Source: Mariniflexile sp044335535 | GTDB taxonomy: Bacteria > Bacteroidota > Bacteroidia > Flavobacteriales > Flavobacteriaceae | Reading direction: 5' to 3' | NCBI RefSeq assembly: GCF_044335535.1 | Contig: NZ_JBIQVZ010000001.1 | Location: 248,001 to 312,000 of the forward strand | Length of the DNA: 64,000 bases | In this document: positions 34,083 to 41,351 of the stretch, piece by piece | How the letters are laid out: each line of letters starts with the position of its first letter | Position numbering within the stretch: the stretch's first letter is position 1 | The notes under the pieces: model-generated | What the model was told of the DNA's origin: nothing | Seen by the model: the letters and a program-made list of their open reading frames with translations, nothing else | Databases searched by the model: none | Made by a program: the position numbers and the translations under genes

Positions 34083-35543
34083 TTAGATGCCGCTTATAAA
34101 ACTACCATAAGGATCTTTAAATTGAGTACCTTCCGTAAACCTGAATTTGCTGAGTAGCTTAAATTCAACCAATGCCCAAAGCACAAATTCTTTCATAAAA
34201 TAGGAGTCTTCTTTTCTTAAATTTGGCTGGTATATTCCTAGTAAATCATCTAAAGAAGAAAGAGCATCCAGTATATGTTTGTATTCTTTATCTCTGATTT
34301 CATCCAATAACTCAAAACCGTCACTTTGATTGAAAAACCAAGAAACAATATCATCATAAGGGCTTTCCTCTTCTTGTTTTTTTAGTTTTTCTATTTTAGG
34401 AAAAAGCTTTGGGAATAAACTTTTAACCGCTTCACCAATTAAATTATATGCAACTATGGCAGCTCCCTCCTGTTCGCCTTCGTAAACCAACTCAACTTTT
34501 CCGGTAACCGATGGAATAATGCCCACAAAATCACTTAAACGCACCATGGTTTTATCGTCTCCCGACTTCAAAGCGCGTCGTTCAGCTGTACTCAATAAAT
34601 TCTCGAAGGCTGTAATACTTAATCTGGCACTCACACCACTTTTTGCATCTATATAGTCACTTTTTCTGGCTTCAAATACAATTTGTTCTAATAAATCCTT
34701 AGCTAAATCCGGTACTGTAACAGACGCTGTTTGACTTTCTAAAACCTTAGCTTCTTGAGCCGTAATTCGCTTTGCGGTTTCTATATCTGCTGGATAATGG
34801 GTTAAAATTTGAGACCCAATCCTATCTTTTAATGGTGTTACAATACTTCCTCTGTTTGTATAATCTTCAGGATTTGCGGTGAATAAAAACTGAATATCCA
34901 ATGGCAACCTCAACTTAAAACCTCTAATTTGAACATCACCTTCCTGTAAAATATTAAATAAAGCAACTTGTATTCTTGCTTGTAAATCTGGCAACTCGTT
35001 AATGACGAAAATACAGCGATTGGCTCTAGGTATCATCCCATAGTGAATAACGCGATCATCGGCATAACTCAATTTTAAATTAGCCGCTTTAATCGGATCC
35101 ACATCGCCAATAATATCTGCAACCGTAACATCTGGTGTTGCTAATTTTTCAGCAAAACGTTCGCTTCTGTGCAACCACGAAATGGGTGTATCATCACCTT
35201 TTTCATTAATTAATTCTTTGGCATACCTTGATATAGGGTGAAATGGATCGTCATTAATTTCAGAACCTTCTACATATGGAATGTATTCATCCAATAAATT
35301 CAACATTAACCGTGCTAAACGTGTTTTTGCTTGTCCGCGCAAACCCAACAAATTAATATTATGACGCGACAAAATGGCTCGTTCCAACTCAGGAATTACG
35401 GTATTTTCATAACCATGAACACCCTCGAAAGTGGTTTCATTATTTTTTATTTTCTGAATTAAATTATCGCGCAATTCATCTTTTATAGATTTACTATTAT
35501 AGCCTGAAGCTTTTAATTCTCCAAATGTTTTTATGTCTTTCAT
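34083..35543 (-). CDS. AAA+ ATPase of the MoxR / Mg-chelatase ChlI type
   Basis: 486 residues. The P-loop is GLRGQAKTRLARL (67-79), with Gln-Ala in place of the more common Thr/Val-Gly, and Walker B is CIFVINELPDL near 185. An arginine-finger-like region is in PLKDRIGSQI, and GVSARLSITAFENLLSTAERRAL is the sensor 2 lid. It pairs with the VWA protein gene just upstream in the operon (35651-36778), as in MoxR-VWA and ChlI-ChlD pairs, which remodel or load cofactors into enzymes. The client is not evident. A palindromic repeat ends directly before its ATG. Confidence 0.85.
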   Translation of the reverse strand: MKDIKTFGELKASGYNSKSIKDELRDNLIQKIKNNETTFEGVHGYENTVIPELERAILSRHNINLLGLRGQAKTRLARLMLNLLDEYIPYVEGSEINDDPFHPISRYAKELINEKGDDTPISWLHRSERFAEKLATPDVTVADIIGDVDPIKAANLKLSYADDRVIHYGMIPRANRCIFVINELPDLQARIQVALFNILQEGDVQIRGFKLRLPLDIQFLFTANPEDYTNRGSIVTPLKDRIGSQILTHYPADIETAKRITAQEAKVLESQTASVTVPDLAKDLLEQIVFEARKSDYIDAKSGVSARLSITAFENLLSTAERRALKSGDDKTMVRLSDFVGIIPSVTGKVELVYEGEQEGAAIVAYNLIGEAVKSLFPKLFPKIEKLKKQEEESPYDDIVSWFFNQSDGFELLDEIRDKEYKHILDALSSLDDLLGIYQPNLRKEDSYFMKEFVLWALVEFKLLSKFRFTEGTQFKDPYGSFISGI

Positions 35544-35545
35544 TT

Positions 35546-35650
35546 TTTCCTCTCCCTAACCCTCTCCAAAGGAGAGGGAACTATTACGGGCATATTAATT
35601 CATTACTTTTTTCGTTTTCTACTCCTCCCCTTTGGGGAGGTTGGGTGGGG
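35546..35650 (-). repeat. Composite palindromic repeat between VWA and ATPase genes
   Basis: The same two-hairpin unit as at 23467-23577, here on the minus strand: CCTCCCCAAAGGGGAGG, spacer, CCCTCTCCTTTGGAGAGGG, then TTAGGGAGAGGAAAAA and the ATG of the ATPase gene. Confidence 0.8.
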
Positions 35651-36778
35651 CTATCCCCTTATTCTCTTTTTTCTATTGGTTTCGTAATCTTCAAAAATCA
35701 TTTCACCCAAGCCTTTTAATCCAGTATAGAATGCTTTTCCTTGGTTTGCATAGGTAAACTCTCGTACAAATTGCATTAAATAAGGGTCTTTAGCAATCAT
35801 AAAAGTTGTTATGGGGATATGCAACCGCCTTGCTTGTTGCGCCATAGCATAACACTTATTGGTAATAAATGGGTTTAACCCAACGCTGTCTTTATAATAG
35901 TGGCCATCTGGCATACGTACACAACTTGGCTTCCCATCGGTTATCATAAAAATTTGTTTGTTAGTATTCCGCTTTCTTCTAAGTAAATCCATAGCCAACT
36001 TTAAGCCATCGACGGTATTTGTATGGTAAGGACCAACTTTTAAATAGGGTAAATCCTTGATTTCTATCTGCCACGCATCGTTGCCAAATACCAAAATATC
36101 CAATGTGTCTTTGGGGTAACGTGTCGTGATTAATTCTGCCAAAGCCATGGCTACTTTCTTTGCTGGTGTAATTCTATCTTCGCCATAAAGTATCATGCTG
36201 TGGCTAATATCAATCATTAATACGGTGCTCATTTGGGATTTGTGGAGTGTTTCTTCTACAACCAAATCATCTTCTGAAATACTAAAATCTCCAATACCAT
36301 GATTTATTTGGGCATTCTTCAAACTTTCGGTTATAGATACTTTATCTAAAGCATCTCCAAATTGATAGGTTCTAAAATCGCCCGTATGCTCATCGCCAAT
36401 ACCAGGGCTTTTACTTTTATGGTTGCCTTGCCCACTGCGTTTTATGTTTCCAAAAATCTGGTCGAGTGCCTGTTGGCGAATGGCGCGTTCTGTTTTGGCG
36501 GTAATTGCCATGCCACCATTTCCATCTGGGTCTATTTTTTCTCTTATATAGCCTTTATTTTTAAGATCTTCTATAAAATCATCAATAGTATAATCTGGAG
36601 TTGTTAGTTCGTATTCTTTGTCTAATTCCCGCAACCAATCTATGGCTTCGTCAAAATCACCAGACGTGTGTGTAATAAGCTCTTTAAAAATATCAAAAAG
36701 TTTATCGAAAGGTGTCTGTTCTGGAGCTTCATATTTTTTGAAAATGAAACCCTTTCTTGTAGTAGTGTATTTTGTCAT
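35651..36778 (-). CDS. VWA-domain protein, partner of the AAA+ ATPase
   Basis: 375 residues from ATG 36778. The C-terminal VWA domain has a complete metal-binding MIDAS: DISHSM (190-195), a Thr in HTNTVDGL and the Asp in MITDGKP. The N-terminal half is helical and charged, with a disordered-looking GQGNHKSKSPGIGDEHTG. MIDAS proteins bind client proteins through Mg2+ and work with MoxR-type ATPases encoded next door. First gene of the pair. The longer frame to 36808 adds ten residues without support. Confidence 0.85.
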   Translation of the reverse strand: MTKYTTTRKGFIFKKYEAPEQTPFDKLFDIFKELITHTSGDFDEAIDWLRELDKEYELTTPDYTIDDFIEDLKNKGYIREKIDPDGNGGMAITAKTERAIRQQALDQIFGNIKRSGQGNHKSKSPGIGDEHTGDFRTYQFGDALDKVSITESLKNAQINHGIGDFSISEDDLVVEETLHKSQMSTVLMIDISHSMILYGEDRITPAKKVAMALAELITTRYPKDTLDILVFGNDAWQIEIKDLPYLKVGPYHTNTVDGLKLAMDLLRRKRNTNKQIFMITDGKPSCVRMPDGHYYKDSVGLNPFITNKCYAMAQQARRLHIPITTFMIAKDPYLMQFVREFTYANQGKAFYTGLKGLGEMIFEDYETNRKKRIRG

Positions 36779-36865
36779 AGCTGTATAAAAATACTGTTTT
36801 TTATACAAAAATGAAGATACTGTAATCAGATTTATCTATTCTTTAACATGTGGGAATTACAGATA

Positions 36866-37543
36866 TTATTCAACACGTTTTAAGCCTTCCAAGTTTTCTA
36901 TTCGTATTTGTTTTCCAACAACAGAGATTAAGGCTTCTTTTTTAAACTGTGATAAAACTCGAATAGCAGATTCGGTTGCCGTACCAACAATATTTGCAAA
37001 ATCTTCTCGGGACAATAATATACTTAAGGTTTTATCTGGATTCACACCAAAACTATCATGAATATAAACCAAGGTTTCTGCCAAACGCTGCCGTACCGAT
37101 TTTTGAGCCATATTCACGATAATATTATCTGCTTCCCTTAAATCGTGAGCCATTTCCTTTAAAACATCAAATGAAAATTTTGGGTTATTTTGTAAATTGC
37201 TAATTATTTCGCTTTTAGGAATAAAACAAACTTCCATATCGTTTAAAGCTACTGCTTGTAAATTTGAAACCTCATCGGTAATCAGGGAACGCTGACCCAA
37301 CAATTGTCCTTTTACAACCATTTTCACTATTTGATCCTTACCATTTTCGCTTAATTTGGACAATTTACAAATACCTTCTTTTACACAATAAACACCGTTA
37401 ATAGATTCGCCTTCATCAAAAATAACTTCGCCTTTTTTAATAAACTTAGAGGTTTTACAACCTGAAATTCGAACAAGCTCTTCTTTAGTTAAAGATTTAA
37501 GCGCGTTAAATTGTTTAATAATACATTGTTCACACTTTCCCAT
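36866..37543 (-). CDS. Crp/Fnr-family transcriptional regulator
   Basis: 225 residues: an N-terminal cNMP-type barrel (GEVIFDEGESINGVYCVKEG), a dimer helix, and a C-terminal HTH_Crp (SREDFANIVGTATESAIRVLSQFKKE, about 175-200). Cysteines at 4, 7, 29, 53 and 59 are an unusual number for its size; the CEQC at the N-terminus recalls the Fe-S binding of Fnr but the spacing is not that of E. coli FNR, so oxygen sensing is possible and not shown. Its place beside cbb3 oxidase genes and the ATGAY-N4-RTCAT sites makes it the best candidate to bind them. Confidence 0.88.
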   Translation of the reverse strand: MGKCEQCIIKQFNALKSLTKEELVRISGCKTSKFIKKGEVIFDEGESINGVYCVKEGICKLSKLSENGKDQIVKMVVKGQLLGQRSLITDEVSNLQAVALNDMEVCFIPKSEIISNLQNNPKFSFDVLKEMAHDLREADNIIVNMAQKSVRQRLAETLVYIHDSFGVNPDKTLSILLSREDFANIVGTATESAIRVLSQFKKEALISVVGKQIRIENLEGLKRVE

Positions 37544-37600
37544 TCTTATTTAATTGAAGGTTATAAAAGAAACATTATAAAGATTTGTTCAACCATCGTT

Positions 37601-38440
37601 TTAATGCAATACTAAAAACGGTACATCTTTATAATAACTAATCTCATTGACTGTTGGATGAAATAATATGAGTTGAAAATAATTTAAATTCTTCGCCAAC
37701 ATGGCTATTAAATTAATTCCCCTTTCGTCTACAAACTGCTGTACAGCATTTTCTATATGCTTGTTAGTTAAAAAATGAAAACTATGGGTGTAATTAGTAA
37801 AATAATCATCTAAATACTCTTTGTTTTTTTGTTGGTCTTCGTTAAGCTCCAAACCATATTTATTTACATGTAACACATTAACCGTTGCATTATTTACTTC
37901 AACAATATCCAGTATGGGCTGCAACGTTTCTGGTCGGTAAAAAATGGAGAAATCGGTTGGAAATGCAATCTCTTTTGGTTCTGAATATTTAGCATTTTCT
38001 GGCACAACCATGGTTGTACATTTTACTTTTGTAATAACATTTCCTGCATTGGTACCTATAGCTATTTTTTTTAATCCCGAAGCACCTTTTGTACCCATTA
38101 CAATAAGATTAATTCTATTTTTAACGACTTGTTCCCTAATCGAATCGACGATATAATTACTATCTGAAATTGTAAAAAACCTGTGTTTCGGATTTCTTGG
38201 GAAATTATCGTAAATCCGCTTTAAAGTTTCCTTCAATAATTTTTTTGGTGATATTGTTAAGGTTTCAGAAGCAACACTTTTATTTTGTACACAAGCACTT
38301 CTATCGGTTACTGATGTACCGACTGTATTAACGTGTAATAAATAAAAGTTACAGGACGATTTACTAAAAAATTTGAGTGCATAATCTATAGCATTCCATG
38401 CATTTTCAGAGAAATCGGTTGGTATTAAAATATTCTTCAT
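37601..38440 (-). CDS. Universal stress protein, tandem UspA domains
   Basis: 279 residues. The first domain begins MKNILIPTDFSENAWNAIDYA and has NLIVMGTKGASGLKKIAIGTNAGNVI, a full ATP-binding GxxG-(9)-GS/T-like loop. The second (from about 150) starts EIAFPTDFS but lacks that loop (ENAVQQFVDERGINLIAMLAKNLNYF), so only the first half is likely to bind nucleotide. A CRP/FNR-like palindrome 53 bp upstream suggests induction under low oxygen, as for usp genes near cbb3 oxidases elsewhere. Confidence 0.85.
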   Translation of the reverse strand: MKNILIPTDFSENAWNAIDYALKFFSKSSCNFYLLHVNTVGTSVTDRSACVQNKSVASETLTISPKKLLKETLKRIYDNFPRNPKHRFFTISDSNYIVDSIREQVVKNRINLIVMGTKGASGLKKIAIGTNAGNVITKVKCTTMVVPENAKYSEPKEIAFPTDFSIFYRPETLQPILDIVEVNNATVNVLHVNKYGLELNEDQQKNKEYLDDYFTNYTHSFHFLTNKHIENAVQQFVDERGINLIAMLAKNLNYFQLILFHPTVNEISYYKDVPFLVLH

Positions 38441-38492
38441 GCCTATTTGTCTTCTTAAGAAACAAAAGTAAAGGCATGGAATTTAACTAAAT

Positions 38493-38506
38493 ATGACCAA
38501 AATCAT
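38493..38506. promoter_or_regulatory. CRP/FNR-like palindrome upstream of usp
   Basis: ATGAC-CAAA-ATCAT, centred about 60 bp before the usp start codon at 38440. Confidence 0.6.
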
Positions 38507-38532
38507 AATTGGTTTTTATTTGAATAAAATTA

Positions 38533-38741
38533 GAGACTATTTAAATTTTGTTTTTGGAATATTTTATAGGGTATTTTTTCTTCAAACAGGGCCGAGCGTA
38601 TAAAAAAGGTCTGGGAGACCTTTTTAGCGAAGGAGCCAGGCTGCCGCGAGGGAGAGGTACATAGCTACGAACCGAAAAATAGCGGAAGTATGGCGGAAAA
38701 AGGCACATAAAAGAGCCAACGGATAAAACTTAAACAGTCTC
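38533..38741. mobile_element. MITE-like structured element, copy 3 (209 bp)
   Basis: Inverted ends GAGACTATTTAAATTTT and AAAACTTAAACAGTCTC with TTA on both sides (38530-38532, 38742-38744). The centre is the unit known from copy 1: GCCGAGCGTA, hairpin AAAAAGGTCT-GGG-AGACCTTTTT (38603-38625), then AGCGAAGGAGCCAGG. The ends differ from copies 1 and 2, while the core is shared. The right TTA is also the reversed stop codon of the response regulator gene. Confidence 0.7.
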
Positions 38742-39797
38742 TTAGCTTATTTGCTGTAGCTTATTGATATCTAAAATCTTAATGTTTCTACCTTCAATCT
38801 CAATAATACCTAAATCTTTAAAACCTGAAAGTGTTCTTATTAGGCTTTCTATGGCTACACCTGCAACACTAGCTAAATCGTTTCTGGAAATTCTAATAGT
38901 ATCATTGGGTTTATGGTTAAGCTTTTCGGCAAATTTTAGTATGGTGGTAGCTGTTCTCCTTTTAACCGAACTGTATGCCATTTGCAATAGTTGTTCTTTT
39001 ACGACCGTTAGATCGTCCGTTAGCAACTGTATGAGCTCCAAAGTGACATTATGGTTAGTGTTGAGCACATTTTTTAATTCATTTTTAGAAAGCGCCACCA
39101 ATTCCGTATCTTTTATGGCTGTTGCCGTTTCTTGATAGGGCGTATTTTGTGTAAATGAGGTATAACCAAACAAATCGTCTTCTTTATATAGAGCTGTTGT
39201 TAAATCCTTACCTTGTTCATCCAGTTTATGGCATTTAATTAATCCTTTTGATATTAAAAATATGTTATTGGAATTTTGACCTTCTTCGTAAATGACATCG
39301 CCTTTGGCATAGCTTATTTCACTACCGTTATCATCAAAAAAGTTTTTGAGGTCGTTAAGTGTTCTAAGTTCATCCTCTTGGTTAGAAATAGAACTTTTTT
39401 GAGCTTCGAAACTTCTGTCTTTTAAAATAGCGGCCTTAGCTAACCTGCTTTCAATGGCACTTATTAATTCTTCTTCCTCGAAAGGTTTGGTGATATAATC
39501 GTCCGCTCCTAAATCCATGCCTTTTCTAACATCTTTACGCTCTGTTTTTGCCGATAAGAAAATAAAAGGAACATGTTTGGTTTTTTCATTTTCAGCCAAG
39601 GCTTCCAAAACGCCATAACCATCAAGTTCGGGCATCATAATATCGCACACAATAATATCTGGGAAATCCTTTCTTGCCATGTCCAAACCAATTTTACCAT
39701 TTGGCGCTGTGATGACATTATAATCGGACAGTTCTAATAATTCTGCTGTATTTTCCCTTAATATAACATCGTCTTCTATCAGTAATATTTTTTTCAT
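38742..39797 (-). CDS. Response regulator fused to a CRP-type DNA-binding module
   Basis: 351 residues in three parts. A receiver domain with phospho-acceptor Asp52 (DIIVCDIMMPELDGYG) and KPFEEEEL fills residues 1-122. A cyclic-nucleotide-type barrel lies at about 155-270 (KGDVIYEEGQNSNNIFLISKGLIKC). A Crp-type HTH lies at about 285-345 (SRNDLASVAGVAIESLIRTLSGFKDL). The fusion lets a histidine kinase control a CRP-like regulator directly. The kinase gene is 109 bp upstream in the same direction. It may share sites with the separate Fnr-like protein, as the recognition helices look alike (G-A/V-ESAIRVLS against GVAIESLIRTLS). Confidence 0.9.
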   Translation of the reverse strand: MKKILLIEDDVILRENTAELLELSDYNVITAPNGKIGLDMARKDFPDIIVCDIMMPELDGYGVLEALAENEKTKHVPFIFLSAKTERKDVRKGMDLGADDYITKPFEEEELISAIESRLAKAAILKDRSFEAQKSSISNQEDELRTLNDLKNFFDDNGSEISYAKGDVIYEEGQNSNNIFLISKGLIKCHKLDEQGKDLTTALYKEDDLFGYTSFTQNTPYQETATAIKDTELVALSKNELKNVLNTNHNVTLELIQLLTDDLTVVKEQLLQMAYSSVKRRTATTILKFAEKLNHKPNDTIRISRNDLASVAGVAIESLIRTLSGFKDLGIIEIEGRNIKILDINKLQQIS

Positions 39798-39829
39798 ATG
39801 AAAATATTTATTATTTTTTTTAAGGACAT

Positions 39830-39851
39830 ACCTGCCGGCAGGCAGGCAGGT
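39830..39851. repeat. Palindromic repeat of the CCTGCCGGCAGG family
   Basis: ACCTGCCGGCAGGCAGGCAGGT in the gap between the kinase and response regulator genes. It is related to the unit inserted in purL at 3556-3576. Confidence 0.7.
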
Positions 39852-39906
39852 GATATCGTTTTTTTTTATTGTCTTTGCTTAGGCAAACTTTTCGTTAATA
39901 GCGATT

Positions 39907-41151
39907 TCATTGTTTAACTTTATTTGGTAATATAAAGATAAAGTCGCTTCCTATATTTTCTTCACTAGTAAAATTTATCGTGCCTCCTAAATTTTCTAAA
40001 TGGCTTTTTACAATATTCAACCCAATGCCCGTGCCTTGTGTAAGCAACGCATTTTCTGCCCTAAAATAGCGATTAAATATATTTTTTTGATCACTAACAG
40101 GAATTCCAATACCGTTATCCTTTATTTTAAAAGTAGTGTTTTTATCATCCTGTTTTATTTGAATATCTACCAAGGTGTTTTCTGATGAATACTTAATGGC
40201 ATTATGTACCAAATTAGACAATGCCAGCTCTACAATTTTTTCATCTTGAAACATGGAGTAATCATCAATATTTTCAGGGTATTTTATTTCTTGACCTTCT
40301 TTCAAAAGCATGTTGGCGTTATATACCACTTCATTAACAACTTTGCTTATTTTAAACGTGCTGAACTTGTAATTAATTTTACCGGTATCTAATTTCTCAA
40401 TGGATAAAAAGTCATTTAAAATATTATTAAGGTAATGCACTTTGTCCGAAATGGTTTTTATATGTTTATCCCGCCTTTCCTGCTGCTCGGTTAACTTATA
40501 TTTACCCAACAACATAGCAGATGTTAAAATACCGCTTAAGGGCGTTTTAAACTCGTGCGATACCAACGATAGAAATTTTGTTTTAAGTTCGTTGAGTTCC
40601 TTTTCCCTTTTAAGGGCATTTTTTATTTTATTCTGGGCCTCAATGCGTTTTTTAATTTCGGCATCACGCTGTGAGTTTACAATTTTTAACTCTTCTACCG
40701 TATCACTTAAGGCCTTTGTACGCTCACTAACCTTCTTTTCCAATTGATTGTTTAGTTCCAGCAATTCAAGTTCTTGTTGTTTTCGTATAGAAATATCTAT
40801 AACCAATGCCATTACAAACGATTTCCCATTAATTTGCAAAGGATTTAAACCTGCTTCTACAGGAAATGAATGACCATTTTTATGAGCCCCAAACAAATCG
40901 CGCCCGCGTCCCATTTGCCTACTTTCCTTATGCTCCATAAATCCTTCTACATGGGTACCATGGCCAGCATGGTATTTTTGTGGAATCAACACATTAAGAT
41001 GTTGCCCGATAAGTTCATTTTTATCATAACCAAACATACGTTCAGCAGATGCATTTGTGGATACAATTTGTTGCCGATTGTTTACTACAATAACACCTTC
41101 GGATACGGCTTCAAAAAGTACATTAAAAATATGCTTATCGTCTTCTAACAT
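39907..41151 (-). CDS. PAS-domain sensor histidine kinase, FixL-like
   Basis: 414 residues without membrane segments. A PAS domain (1-120) shows the FixL-type signature RMFGYDKNELIGQHLNVLIP and GRGRDLFGAHKNGHSFPVE; several His residues (61, 64, 67) lie where FixL has its haem-binding region, but haem binding cannot be claimed. A coiled coil (128-190) follows, then the H-box with His199 (SLVSHEFKTPLSG) and an HATPase domain with LSNLVHNAIKYSS, KDNGIGIP and GTGIGLNIVKSH. It is cytoplasmic and divergent from the cbb3 genes, and the likely partner is the REC-CRP protein. The signal is probably oxygen or redox. Confidence 0.9.
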   Translation of the reverse strand: MLEDDKHIFNVLFEAVSEGVIVVNNRQQIVSTNASAERMFGYDKNELIGQHLNVLIPQKYHAGHGTHVEGFMEHKESRQMGRGRDLFGAHKNGHSFPVEAGLNPLQINGKSFVMALVIDISIRKQQELELLELNNQLEKKVSERTKALSDTVEELKIVNSQRDAEIKKRIEAQNKIKNALKREKELNELKTKFLSLVSHEFKTPLSGILTSAMLLGKYKLTEQQERRDKHIKTISDKVHYLNNILNDFLSIEKLDTGKINYKFSTFKISKVVNEVVYNANMLLKEGQEIKYPENIDDYSMFQDEKIVELALSNLVHNAIKYSSENTLVDIQIKQDDKNTTFKIKDNGIGIPVSDQKNIFNRYFRAENALLTQGTGIGLNIVKSHLENLGGTINFTSEENIGSDFIFILPNKVKQ

Positions 41152-41279
41152 AATGGCAAATGATTTTTTAAATTCATATTTGGCAATAAAACCATGAACA
41201 ATTCAAATTTAATTAAAACAATACATTGCATACGCTTACTCATATCTACTTTTTGAAGTGGTGTAAAATTAAACAAAAC

Positions 41280-41293
41280 ATGACGAATATCAT
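41280..41293. promoter_or_regulatory. CRP/FNR-like palindrome between kinase gene and ccoI
   Basis: ATGAC-GAAT-ATCAT, ending 58 bp before the ccoI ATG and 129 bp from the divergent kinase start, so it may serve either or both. Confidence 0.6.
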
Positions 41294-41351
41294 ATTTTAA
41301 AGATACATCAATTTTGAAATTTGCCCCAGGTATAAATAGAGCAAATTATAA

